From: Candidatus Nomurabacteria bacterium
GTDB taxonomy: Bacteria > Patescibacteriota > Minisyncoccia > Phycocordibacterales > UBA2100
Direction of reading: 5' to 3'
Length of the DNA stretch: 20,906 bases
Assembly: GCA_943359705.1 (NCBI GenBank)
Contig: CALRIB010000008.1
Span: 1 to 20,906 of the forward strand
This document shows positions 12,864 to 20,008 of the stretch, piece after piece. The number at the start of each line of letters is the position of its first letter. The first letter of the stretch is position 1. Both the position numbers and the translations under genes were made by a program. The notes under the pieces are model-generated. The model saw only the letters and a program-made list of their open reading frames with translations, was not told the DNA's origin and ran no database searches.

Positions 12864-13469
12864 CTACTTGCCGAGCGCAGCGAGCGCGTTCTTGAGGTCT
12901 GTGTTCTGCGGACTCGGGACGCGCTGTATGCCGAGTTTCAAGATATCCGCCGCCGCACTGGTGTTTTGTTTGTAGAGATACCGGTAGAGCTCGGAGAGCG
13001 CGAGATAATTAATCGATTGTGTGGGAGCCGCATCGATGGCTTGCAGGTAGTAGCTCTCCGCCTTCGGGTAATCCTTGATGAAATTATGGTAGAGGTCGCC
13101 GAGATTGTGGCGCGAAACGGCGTCGTCGGGGTGGAGGAAGGAAAGATATTCCCACACCTTGCGTGCTTTGTCGTAATCGCCGGCAGTCTTGTAGCGGATG
13201 GCGAGGACGAGCCAGTTTTGGTATTCGTCATAATTCTTGGCGAGGGACGAGCGCAGGTCGGCAATCTTTTCCACAAGAATAGTTTTCACTTCAGGCGAGA
13301 TTTTCGGGTCGTATTTGACCGATTCCGTGAGCGAAGGCGCGGTAGAAGATGCGACGCTTTGCGGCCCGCTCTGGGACGCCGAGAACAATCCCCTTTGTGC
13401 CGCCACTCCAAGCCCTGCCACAACAATAACGGCGACCACCGCGAGCCCAATCTTCATTTGATTCGTCAT
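12864..13469 (-). CDS. Membrane-anchored TPR protein
   Basis: This 201-residue protein has an N-terminal TM helix (MKIGLAVVAVIVVAGLGVAA, about 5-24), a Ser/Thr-rich linker, and a helical region from about 55. The helices have TPR character: NWLVLAIRYKTAGDYDKARK, then LSFLHPDDAVSRHNLGDLYH, and DYPKAESYYLQAIDAAP. Two to three repeats are visible, giving a scaffold for protein binding outside the membrane. ATG 13469 lies 6 nt after a well-formed promoter. The next gene on the same strand is the CAP protein, 30 nt downstream. Partner unknown. Confidence 0.82.
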   Translation of the reverse strand: MTNQMKIGLAVVAVIVVAGLGVAAQRGLFSASQSGPQSVASSTAPSLTESVKYDPKISPEVKTILVEKIADLRSSLAKNYDEYQNWLVLAIRYKTAGDYDKARKVWEYLSFLHPDDAVSRHNLGDLYHNFIKDYPKAESYYLQAIDAAPTQSINYLALSELYRYLYKQNTSAAADILKLGIQRVPSPQNTDLKNALAALGK

Positions 13470-13475
13470 CGTGCC

Positions 13476-13503
13476 ATTGTACTCGCGCGGGAGAAGGATT
13501 CAA
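13476..13503 (-). promoter_or_regulatory. Promoter of the TPR gene (leaderless)
   Basis: TTGAAT (13503-13498), 16 nt and TACAAT (13481-13476) are followed by exactly 6 nt and ATG 13469. Spacer and start distances are identical to the promoter at 8683-8710. Confidence 0.68.
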
Positions 13504-13511
13504 TGTGAAGC

Positions 13512-13547
13512 GAAAAAGACAACGGCGGCGCTTAAAGCCACCGCCGT
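13512..13547 (-). terminator. Terminator of the 13578-13991 gene
   Basis: On the minus strand ACGGCGG (13547-13541) pairs with CCGCCGT (13528-13522) and TCTTTTT follows. It lies 30 nt after the stop at 13578 and before the TPR promoter. Confidence 0.65.
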
Positions 13548-13577
13548 CTTTTGTGTCGCGCCTGCGGCGCTTCACCT

Positions 13578-13991
13578 TTATTCCGCAGCGCAGAACAACG
13601 TTTCGGCCGCGTTGAGGCCGACATCGCGCGGCGCGCTCTCGCCTTTCACCATGACGCGGATGGTCCCTACCGTCGCAAGGCACGCACTCTTGATCGTGAA
13701 TTCACGCTCGGGTTGCGTGAATTTCGGCGACAACACCTCGTGGACGCCTGCGGCGATCTTCAGGGCTTCCAACGGTCCGACGCCGACCACGCCATCCTCT
13801 CCGGCATGGAAATGCAGGGTGTAATCCTGCGTTTTTGCCGCGACGCGATCGAACAGTTCGGCAGCCCTGCCAGCTTCCGTGCTGACCTTTGACACGAAGC
13901 CGTAGGTTGGGCTGCTCGGGTTCACGAATGCGACGGACGAAATCCCTGCTTTACGTAGAAGCAGCATGAGTTGGTCTGCTTTGGCCGACAT
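13578..13991 (-). CDS. Orphan 137-residue protein with strong Shine-Dalgarno
   Basis: I do not recognise this family. ATG 13991 is chosen because GGAGGG sits 3-8 nt before it; an in-frame ATG at 14030 would add 13 residues and destroy that logic. The protein is soluble, of mixed alpha/beta composition, without signal peptide or membrane segment: MSAKADQLMLLLRKAGISSV, then SKVSTEAGRAAELFDRVAAK, YTLHFHAGEDGVVGVGPLEA, and a C-terminal part with TIKSACLATVGTIRVMVKGE. A terminator follows. It lies next to a REP-like doublet (14089-14130), which is upstream of it on this strand. Confidence 0.62.
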   Translation of the reverse strand: MSAKADQLMLLLRKAGISSVAFVNPSSPTYGFVSKVSTEAGRAAELFDRVAAKTQDYTLHFHAGEDGVVGVGPLEALKIAAGVHEVLSPKFTQPEREFTIKSACLATVGTIRVMVKGESAPRDVGLNAAETLFCAAE

Positions 13992-14088
13992 GATCCCTCC
14001 AGATGGTTCTGGCTCGTACGGAATGATCATCACCCCGTTTCTACTGAGGGCATGTATCGCATATTTACTACTGCGGCGCAATCAAATA

Positions 14089-14130
14089 CCCCGAGAACCT
14101 ACCTCTGTACCCAGAGAACCTACCTCTGTG
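14089..14130. repeat. REP-like hairpin doublet A
   Basis: Two copies of GAGAACCTACCTCTGT lie in tandem at 14093-14108 and 14114-14129, with a 21-bp period. The second has the full stem CAGAG (14112-14116) and CTCTG (14124-14128) around loop AACCTAC. It ends 4 nt before the stop codon of the 988-residue gene. On the minus strand the loop contains GTAG. Confidence 0.8.
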
Positions 14131-14133
14131 CTT

Positions 14134-17100
14134 TTATGGGCTATAAACCCACGGGATGATGCGGTAGTTCTGATGCGGCGGAGTGGTGACGGTCGCCGCG
14201 CTTGTGCTCGCGAGCGTAAAGTATTTGATGAAATTTGAAGGGTCGTCGTTGAAGGCCGGTCCTTGCCGCATTTCCCACAGCACGACGAAGAAATGCTCGC
14301 CCGATTGCGGATTTGATATGGGAATCGCTTCCGAATATGCGAGCGCCCCGCCGAAGAAATTGCCCGTTAGCGATGTCGAGCTTCCCACATCGCCGCGGAA
14401 GAGGTCGCCCGCACGGAGTGTGAGTTTGGAAATGAATCGCGAGAGGTACGTGCAGTTGGTGAGATCGGAAGGGTGGTAGCTCGGACCGGGGCTTGCGGTC
14501 GGCACGAGCGCTGAATCGGAACCGCAGTACCATCCGGCTTCCGGCAAACCAGTGCTGTTCTCTATGCCGGGCGTACCCCAAAAGCCCTCGTTATTGCCGA
14601 AGTAGCTGCCATAGGTGTCGGTTGAGTGCCAACTCGCCGCGAGCAATCCGTCGGAATTGTCCGAGGCGCGTTCCATCGAAAGCGGCGTGAAGAACGGCGA
14701 CGTCCCGAGATCGTCTGTGCCGAGCTGCGCATTCACCTGCCCCGCGCACCATCCTCCGCACGTCGCAACCGCCGGTGTCGCATCGAGCGTCGTAGTCGCG
14801 CTGCCGCTCGCCCATACAAGGCTCAACTGTTCGCCCGAGGAAGAGAGTGCCGTGAACGGCGTGACAAATTCATTTACTCCGTACGGCACAGCGTCCGTTG
14901 CTTCGACCACGAGAAACCCGGTAGCCGCGGCGATTCTTGACGCAAGCGTGCCCGAGAGTGCTATCGGGTTTGCACCGTCGCGGAGAATGGAGATATGCGA
15001 AAGGTCGAGGATGTATGGGGAAATATTTTTGAGCTCGATGAATTGGTCGGCCGAAAGCGAACTGTTGATGCCATATCCGATTTCGTTGATGATAAGCGGC
15101 TTCGCGTATACGCCGATCGAGACAGCGGAAGATGTGGCCGCATTTCCCGTCACATCGTACGTGACCACTTCGAATGTGGAAGTCGCCTGGTCGGAAACGG
15201 TTGCGGAAAGCGCGAGCGCGGATGTCGTTGCGTATAGCAAACCATTTTTGAAAACACCGTAATACGAAGCATCCGCGACGGTGCTCCACGACACAGAAAC
15301 GGTTGTGGCTGCGACGACGCAGAGACCGGCGACTATCGAATATGAGCACTCGGCGACGGACGCGGTCGTCGGATTCGGTGCCGCAGTATCAACGAGCACA
15401 TTCAGCGTTGTCGTCGCTGAACTATTTCCCGCGCCGTCATATGCGGCAAGCGAAATCAAGTGCGAACCCTCGGCAAAAGTGAGCGGAAGCGTCCAATTTC
15501 CCGACACGTCTGCCGAAGTTGTCGCAATTGATGTTCCCTCCGCAATCAGTATCAAAACGCTGGATGAGCTCGTACCGAAGAATGTGACTGACGTCGTTGC
15601 AAATGTCGAATTGTCGGATGGTGAGGTGACGGAAAGTGGAATGGTAACCGCACTCGAGGAACTTGAGAATGAGCTCGATGATGTCGTGGTAGAAGTACTT
15701 CCGCTCGAGACGATGGTCTGTGCTGAACCGGAACTATTGGAACTTGAACCTCCCCCGCCGCCAAAGCCGGGCGCAAGACCCGACGGAGTGGGCGTAGAAG
15801 GAGGAGCTGGATTTTGTGATTGAGCAAATGTAACCGGTTTTGGAAGCTCCGGAGAATTATCCTCAACGGGAGTATCCGAGGTGTTGTCTGTTTCCCCATT
15901 TAGGCCCGTTCCTCCTTGCCCCGTTTCACCCGTTTGCCCCCCTTCATCCCCTCCTCCTGTCTGTTCCCCAACCGCCAGCGCAGCCGCTCCCGCCTGACCC
16001 GCATTGTCATTCAACAAATCCGCCACATCGCTCTGCTCCAAACTCGAACCGTACAATGCCTTCACGAACTTGAATCCCTCCAGCGCCGTATTCTTCGCCT
16101 CCACCTCCGCCGCACTCACGTTCTTGGCCTTCAGAGCTCCGGTTCTCTTCTCCTCCTCCACGTTCCGGAAAAAGAGGTCGATAACCCCAGCTCCCGTCTC
16201 TATTGCCTTCTTTGAGAGAATGCGCCAGTAGTCACTTGAGATTAAGCTTTTCTCATCAGTAACCTTATAGCTTGTTATTTTCTTAACATGGCCGTCGGAG
16301 CGAATCGTTTCTTCCTCAACACGTACAAGACGATACCCAAGTTGGCTATCGTATAAGAAACCATCCTTCACAAAAAATCGTCCCGGGTCAGGCAAGGTAT
16401 AGTTGGTGAATAAGGTGTCCTTGCTCACGAAGTTTTTATTTGTAAATCCAGCGATTGCATCAAAAACATTCCCAATACCGGTGAATGATATTTTTTGTAT
16501 TCCTGCCGGAACGGGAATATTTCCCAAGCTATATCGTGACGAATATTCCTCGTAGGGGTCTGCATCTCCTATGCCGACCTGGCTCGGATGCGGGTCATTA
16601 CGGACGTGTGCAGGAACAGTCGCGTCCTGAAGCAGGTGAACTATGTGTCCGAGCGTTTCTGCAGCTCTTACCTTATCTCCATATGCATACTCATATATGG
16701 CTCTGTCCCAAGAGAAGTCGGTCGGGGATGAGAAGAATTTATCGCTATAACCAATATGAGGGCCGTGGCAGAGCCAATCGGCATAGCAATTGTAATTGCC
16801 CTGTCCTTCCGTATCTTGTGCCCACACCTTTGAGGTTAAATATTGCCCAAGTAGCCCCTGAGTGTTCACCGGGTCGTAGAAATGGCGCATAAAACGCCAA
16901 TCATCGTCCTCGTCCCAACTCCCCTGAATCATTCTCTGTTCCTGGGCGGAATCAAGCGTGCCAGCATAGACTTGTTCATACGCCTTTATAGTCGCCTCCG
17001 TTAAACCTTTGTGTGTCTCGCGCGCATACGCCAACGCAAGCTGCGGAAGGACCGCAACCCCAAGGACCGCAAAAAGAACTAGAGCTCGAGGATTTTCCAT
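14134..17100 (-). CDS. Multidomain surface protein: zinc-dependent phospholipase C-like, Ig-like and lamin-tail domains
   Basis: This is a 988-residue exported protein. Signal peptide: residues 1-24 (VLFAVLGVAVLPQLALA). Residues about 25-330 match the zinc-dependent phospholipase C/S1-P1 nuclease helical fold. THKGLTEATIKAYEQ with His30, WDEDDDWRFMRHFYDP at 62-77, and ETLGHIVHLLQDATVPAH at 148-165 provide His152, His155, Asp159 and His165 as likely metal ligands. A long Gly/Ser/Thr/Pro linker (about 385-490) leads to a bacterial Ig-like domain (about 493-577) and an FnIII-like segment (about 578-665). A lamin-tail domain follows (about 668-790, LIINEIGYGINSS, QFIELKNISPYILDLS), then an unrecognised C-terminal region. 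It overlaps the upstream gene by 22 nt. It is probably an extracellular hydrolase; substrate (phospholipid or nucleic acid) undecided. Confidence 0.82.
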   Translation of the reverse strand: MENPRALVLFAVLGVAVLPQLALAYARETHKGLTEATIKAYEQVYAGTLDSAQEQRMIQGSWDEDDDWRFMRHFYDPVNTQGLLGQYLTSKVWAQDTEGQGNYNCYADWLCHGPHIGYSDKFFSSPTDFSWDRAIYEYAYGDKVRAAETLGHIVHLLQDATVPAHVRNDPHPSQVGIGDADPYEEYSSRYSLGNIPVPAGIQKISFTGIGNVFDAIAGFTNKNFVSKDTLFTNYTLPDPGRFFVKDGFLYDSQLGYRLVRVEEETIRSDGHVKKITSYKVTDEKSLISSDYWRILSKKAIETGAGVIDLFFRNVEEEKRTGALKAKNVSAAEVEAKNTALEGFKFVKALYGSSLEQSDVADLLNDNAGQAGAAALAVGEQTGGGDEGGQTGETGQGGTGLNGETDNTSDTPVEDNSPELPKPVTFAQSQNPAPPSTPTPSGLAPGFGGGGGSSSNSSGSAQTIVSSGSTSTTTSSSSFSSSSSAVTIPLSVTSPSDNSTFATTSVTFFGTSSSSVLILIAEGTSIATTSADVSGNWTLPLTFAEGSHLISLAAYDGAGNSSATTTLNVLVDTAAPNPTTASVAECSYSIVAGLCVVAATTVSVSWSTVADASYYGVFKNGLLYATTSALALSATVSDQATSTFEVVTYDVTGNAATSSAVSIGVYAKPLIINEIGYGINSSLSADQFIELKNISPYILDLSHISILRDGANPIALSGTLASRIAAATGFLVVEATDAVPYGVNEFVTPFTALSSSGEQLSLVWASGSATTTLDATPAVATCGGWCAGQVNAQLGTDDLGTSPFFTPLSMERASDNSDGLLAASWHSTDTYGSYFGNNEGFWGTPGIENSTGLPEAGWYCGSDSALVPTASPGPSYHPSDLTNCTYLSRFISKLTLRAGDLFRGDVGSSTSLTGNFFGGALAYSEAIPISNPQSGEHFFVVLWEMRQGPAFNDDPSNFIKYFTLASTSAATVTTPPHQNYRIIPWVYSP

Positions 17101-17621
17101 TTATTCGTGAATTCATTTAGCTTGAATTCGACGATGAACCCTGTGGCCTCTCCTGGAGGCGTTATTCTCGCTTCGTAAGTTCGATTGTCTGAGAATTTCA
17201 TAAACTTCTTACTGCCAAGTTGGTATGCGTCAATAAAATAACTATTTGCCCCACCTGCCTCCCCTTTTTCATTTTCTTTTACCGCCTCTTGCTGCTTCTC
17301 CACAACAAAATACTTACTCGCTAATTCATAGTCCTTTTTCTCCAGGGCTTGTACGAAAAGCTTGAGAGTTTCTTCAGGAGTTGCTCCGCCGTATGTGTCT
17401 TTCTTATATGCATCTTCAAGCTCCGCTTGCTGTTGCTGGGTGACTTTCCAGTACGTGTAAGCAAGAATATTCTCAGAATTTTTGCCTGCTTGTTCGCCGA
17501 CCCACTTAAAATACCCGTTCAAATACCAGGCACCGAAAATGAGGGCGAGGAGACCGACCCAGAACCACCATTTGCGGAAAACCGACTTGTATCCCGCGGG
17601 TGCGCTCGTGGGGAACTTCAT
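17079..17621 (-). CDS. TM-anchored protein with NTF2-like/DUF4878-type domain
   Basis: This is a 180-residue protein. It has a short cytoplasmic N-terminal part (PTSAPAGYKSVFRKW), one TM helix (about 18-36, WWFWVGLLALIFGAWYL), then an extracytoplasmic domain. TPEETLKLFVQALEKKDYEL followed by ASKYFVVEKQQ is typical of DUF4878/NTF2-like lipoproteins and membrane proteins, as is the closing beta hairpin (TGFIVEFKLNEFTNKWKIL). ATG 17621 overlaps the RAYT stop (ATGA), and its own end overlaps the next gene by 22 nt, so the three genes are translationally coupled. A TACAAT box lies 7 nt before its ATG, within the RAYT coding sequence, and could give independent expression. Function unknown. Confidence 0.75.
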   Translation of the reverse strand: MKFPTSAPAGYKSVFRKWWFWVGLLALIFGAWYLNGYFKWVGEQAGKNSENILAYTYWKVTQQQQAELEDAYKKDTYGGATPEETLKLFVQALEKKDYELASKYFVVEKQQEAVKENEKGEAGGANSYFIDAYQLGSKKFMKFSDNRTYEARITPPGEATGFIVEFKLNEFTNKWKILEL

Positions 17622-18361
17622 GCAGCCGATTGTAACACCGGCTTTTCTTCATTTTCGCCCTTTTCCACAGCACCCTGCTCGTAAAGAATCTTCCCGTTCC
17701 TATATTCCGCGAGCATATCCTGCAAATCGCTTTCTTTATCAAGAAGGCCGACCATTTCATTGTGCGCGAGGATAGCTCGCTCCGGTCGCTCGCCTGTGTA
17801 GTAGTCGCGATAACTCGAGTACGGATAGTGTCTCAGGAATTCTTTCACAGCACCGGGGTTCGCTATACCTTTTCCCTCCCAGCCTGGCTCTGAAATTGCG
17901 ACGGGATTTAAATGCACGTAAGCGAATATCCACTTAAAGTACGGGTCAGTCGCGAGATGACTACTTTTGAATCGTCCCTGAAAAAGCACCCCGCTGTGAC
18001 CGTATTTTGTGTTGAAGTACATTGAATAGGCCACCATGACTTTCTTCATGAACTTCGTAATGCCGTCTGCAGTTTTCTGCCTGATTACAAGGTGAAAATG
18101 ATTGGGCATTAATGAATATGCCAGTAAATCTACGAGCGACTTATCTGCCGGTTCCTCAAAAATCTCCCCCGAGAACCTACCTCTGTACCTTTTTCGCTCA
18201 AGTATGTCACGTAGGAGGACCGGCTTCGAATGGTTGGAAAGGTGAAGAAGTACCAAAAAGCGCCAGTAATCAGACTTGTCCGTAAATGTGGGCACCTTAT
18301 GCGCACCCCTGTTATAGATGTGATACGCCTCGCCCGAGAGTAGTGGGGTCTTTCGCAACAT
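17618..18361 (-). CDS. REP-associated tyrosine transposase (RAYT, Y1_Tnp)
   Basis: This 247-residue single-strand DNA transposase-like protein belongs to the IS200/IS605-related Y1 HUH family. Signs: YHIYNRGAHK at 13-22, the HUH motif LMPNHFHLVIRQ (His88, His90), and a catalytic-Tyr region MVAYSMYFNTKYGHSGVLFQ at 109-128 (Tyr115 or Tyr112), then GRFKS and YVHLNP. Length and motifs are complete, so it looks intact. RAYTs are domesticated or host-tied enzymes that act on REP hairpins. REP-like repeats flank this gene, and a copy lies in frame at residues 58-65 (R-Y-R-G-R-F-S-G). The start is ATG 18361, 6 nt after TAAAAT. Its stop overlaps the next gene. Confidence 0.92.
   Translation of the reverse strand: MLRKTPLLSGEAYHIYNRGAHKVPTFTDKSDYWRFLVLLHLSNHSKPVLLRDILERKRYRGRFSGEIFEEPADKSLVDLLAYSLMPNHFHLVIRQKTADGITKFMKKVMVAYSMYFNTKYGHSGVLFQGRFKSSHLATDPYFKWIFAYVHLNPVAISEPGWEGKGIANPGAVKEFLRHYPYSSYRDYYTGERPERAILAHNEMVGLLDKESDLQDMLAEYRNGKILYEQGAVEKGENEEKPVLQSAA
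18167..18189. repeat. REP-like repeat copy inside the RAYT gene
   Basis: GAGAACCTACCTCTGT at 18171-18186, with CCCC before and ACC after, is identical over 23 bp to the first copy of doublet A (14089-14111). It is read in frame as RYRGRFSG in the transposase. Confidence 0.85.
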
Positions 18362-18367
18362 AGCGTC

Positions 18368-18373
18368 ATTTTA
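18368..18373 (-). promoter_or_regulatory. -10-like box of the RAYT gene (leaderless)
   Basis: TAAAAT (18373-18368) is followed by exactly 6 nt and ATG 18361. The -35 position falls inside REP-like copy 18386-18406, so repeat binding by RAYT could affect this promoter; that is inference. Confidence 0.5.
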
Positions 18374-18385
18374 CCGTAGGAAAAC

Positions 18386-18427
18386 CACAGAGAACCTACC
18401 TCTGTGTACAGAGAACCGACCTATGGG
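18386..18427. repeat. REP-like hairpin doublet B
   Basis: The first unit has the best hairpin: CACAGAG (18386-18392), loop AACCTAC, CTCTGTG (18400-18406). The second unit (18407-18427) is degenerate (CAGAGAACCGACCTATG). The unit period is 21 bp, as in doublet A, and orientation is the same. It lies between the stop of the GNAT gene and the RAYT promoter. Confidence 0.8.
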
Positions 18428-18436
18428 GTTTTCCGA

Positions 18437-18967
18437 TTAGGGAAGGTCGATCCAAAAGCGGAGCTTTGCGACGCCGGTTTCGGGATTGGGGACTTTATTT
18501 TCCAAGACGCCTCCGTTCTTCTCGATTATTTTGCGCGAAGCGACATTGGTCTCGTCGCATGTGAGTAAGACGCGCTCGATGCCTAGCTCGCGCGCCTTCG
18601 GCAGCGCGAGTGCGAGGATTTTCTCGCCGTACCCCTCCCCGCGTTGGCTCGGCCGAATGTTGTACCCAATGTGCCCGCCGATTGCGAGCAGGTGGTCGTT
18701 GAGCCGATGCCGGACAACTGCGTGCCCGATGTATTTCCCTCCCTCGACGAGCCAGTACTCGGTCTGTGACACAAATCCTTCCGGTAGATTCTCGCCGTGG
18801 GAGTGGCTCAATTCTTTTTCGAGAAACGTTTCAAAATCGCTTTCGAGTTCTGAGATGGAAAGCTCGCTGTATCTCCGCGTCGTTATGTGACTCGCATCGG
18901 CCTTGTACTCCCTAACCGCCTCGATGAACGAGTCTTTGTATTTCGTGCTCGGTAAAACGAGTTCCAT
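18437..18967 (-). CDS. GNAT-family N-acetyltransferase
   Basis: This is a 176-residue acetyl-CoA-dependent acetyltransferase of the Acetyltransf_3/YhhY-like type. The start is ATG 18967 (MELVLPSTKYKDSFIEAVRE), which matches the usual family start; longer frames run back through the preceding gene. The acetyl-CoA loop is IRPSQRGEGYGEKILALALP (R/Q-x-x-G-x-G/A). Before it is GGHIGYNI, after it LLTCDETNVASRKIIEKNGG, and the end is RFWIDLP. The substrate is unknown. It follows the YCII-like gene by 23 nt. A weak TATTGT lies 6 nt before the ATG. The stop is 10 nt from REP doublet B. Confidence 0.88.
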   Translation of the reverse strand: MELVLPSTKYKDSFIEAVREYKADASHITTRRYSELSISELESDFETFLEKELSHSHGENLPEGFVSQTEYWLVEGGKYIGHAVVRHRLNDHLLAIGGHIGYNIRPSQRGEGYGEKILALALPKARELGIERVLLTCDETNVASRKIIEKNGGVLENKVPNPETGVAKLRFWIDLP

Positions 18968-18990
18968 CCGGCCACAATACCACTTCTCGA

Positions 18991-19329
18991 TTATTTCATC
19001 GTCGGCATTGGCAGGCATTCCATCACCTCCACTCTGTCGCCGGGGAAAATGGTGAAATGTGGGTGATTCTCGAACATCTTTGCTGCTTCCTCCTGCGATT
19101 CCGCCTGCACGAGGGTCCACGCGCCCATTTCGTTGCGAATGTCTTCGATTCCACTCTTACTGATTTTCTTTGTCTTCCCAAGCGGCGAGCCGTCGTCCAC
19201 GATGTTGGCCTTGTGGTCCGTCGCCCATTTCATCCACGCCTCCATCCCCTGTTTCATTGTCGCCTCGTCCGGCTTCCACTCCTGCATCTTCTTCGGTGTA
19301 CCGAGAAACACTGCCATGAATTTTTTCAT
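18991..19329 (-). CDS. YCII/DGPF-like dimeric alpha-beta barrel protein
   Basis: This 112-residue protein has the look of YCII-related/DGPF domain proteins: MKKFMAVFLGTPKKMQEW, then GMEAWMKWATDHKANIVDDG, LGKTKKIS, and AWTLVQAESQEEAAKMFENH ending VEVMECLPMP. These form a ferredoxin-like dimer; enzymatic roles vary and none can be assigned here. The start ATG 19329 is natural. A TATACT at 19367-19362 may be its -10, with a leader of about 25 nt. The GNAT gene follows 23 nt later. The 108-nt gap upstream (19330-19437) holds this box and the terminator of the next gene. Confidence 0.8.
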   Translation of the reverse strand: MKKFMAVFLGTPKKMQEWKPDEATMKQGMEAWMKWATDHKANIVDDGSPLGKTKKISKSGIEDIRNEMGAWTLVQAESQEEAAKMFENHPHFTIFPGDRVEVMECLPMPTMK

Positions 19330-19400
19330 ACGCTTTTGTGAAGTGATTAATTAGTTGTGTGAGTATACAGCAACATAATGAAGAATTACTGAGGTGGGAT

Positions 19401-19438
19401 AAAAGGGTGCCGCGTCGGAATTGCTTCCGGCGCGGTAC
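19401..19438 (-). terminator. Terminator of the Cys-rich protein gene
   Basis: A 14-bp imperfect stem (arms 19425-19438 and 19407-19420, two wobble or mismatch positions) with a 4-nt loop is followed on the minus strand by CCCTTTTATCC. It directly abuts the stop codon of the 19438-19674 gene. Confidence 0.6.
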
Positions 19439-19674
19439 TACTCACGTAAGGCTGGCGGAGGAGGAGGACGGCTTTCCTTGGCATGCAGAGTGCAAGCGGC
19501 CCTCCTTCCACTCAGACGCATCGCGGGGCTCGCACACCACGCGCAGAACGCGGGGATGACAACCGAGTGCCATGCGGTGTCGGATGTACATCCAAACACC
19601 TTACATTCTCTGCATTTGTGCCAGGTATTGCGACCCGGCACCTTTTCCCAAGAACCATGACTACATGTAGCCAT
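19438..19674 (-). CDS. Small Cys-rich, probably zinc-binding protein (78 residues)
   Basis: I do not recognise this family. ATG 19674 follows AAGGAG by 6 nt, one of the clear Shine-Dalgarno sites. Cys and His are spaced C4-x-H6, C21-x2-C24, C29, C44-x2-C47, C61, H64, enough for two zinc sites. The C-terminal end is a Pro run (RPPPPPALRE). There is no signal peptide or membrane segment. A hairpin terminator overlaps its stop. It may be a small nucleic-acid- or protein-binding zinc protein, but nothing in the sequence decides this. Confidence 0.6.
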   Translation of the reverse strand: MATCSHGSWEKVPGRNTWHKCRECKVFGCTSDTAWHSVVIPAFCAWCASPAMRLSGRRAACTLHAKESRPPPPPALRE

Positions 19675-19741
19675 GACCGACTCCTTCTTTCGGTGAGACA
19701 TCAGTCTGTCACCTGCCGTGCGCTTGTCGAGGAAGCAAAGA

Positions 19742-19984
19742 TTAAACGGTTTTCTTCCAGCGCGGAGCGAAGCGGATCATAAACGTGGCGAACCACGCCC
19801 AGAGCGGATTTGAACCGCGACTTCTCATGCTCTCATAGACGATTTTCTGGAATTCTTTGAGATCGTTGCCTTCGTACATTAGCTTCCCGTCCTTATAACA
19901 AAGACTGCAATATTTGTCCGATTCCCGCTTCCCCGTATCTTTCGAGAAAGGCATCAGGCAACTCTCACACATTTTCTCGGCCAT
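19742..19984 (-). CDS. Putative zinc-ribbon protein (zf-ribbon_2 type)
   Basis: This 80-residue protein has C6-x2-C9 (CESCLMPFSKDTGKRES) and C26-x2-C29 (DKYCSLCYKDGKL), followed by an acidic helical part. The CxxCxMPxxKD...KYCxxCYxDGKL pattern is that of the putative zinc ribbon family (PF12674-like), often found beside DUF1801 or YCII-type proteins. The C-terminal part is hydrophobic and Trp-rich (NPLWAWFATFMIRFAPRW) and may touch the membrane or a partner. The start ATG 19984 lies 24 nt after the DUF1801 stop on the same strand, so the two are probably co-transcribed. Confidence 0.82.
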   Translation of the reverse strand: MAEKMCESCLMPFSKDTGKRESDKYCSLCYKDGKLMYEGNDLKEFQKIVYESMRSRGSNPLWAWFATFMIRFAPRWKKTV

Positions 19985-20008
19985 ATACCCTTATCTTATC
20001 AATTAATA

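Noticed and set aside
14089..18427. The repeated GAGAACCTACCTCTGT units considered as a CRISPR remnant.
   Set aside because: Units are short, in doublets with 5-nt spacing, dispersed over 4 kb and one lies in a coding region. No cas genes are present and a RAYT gene is.
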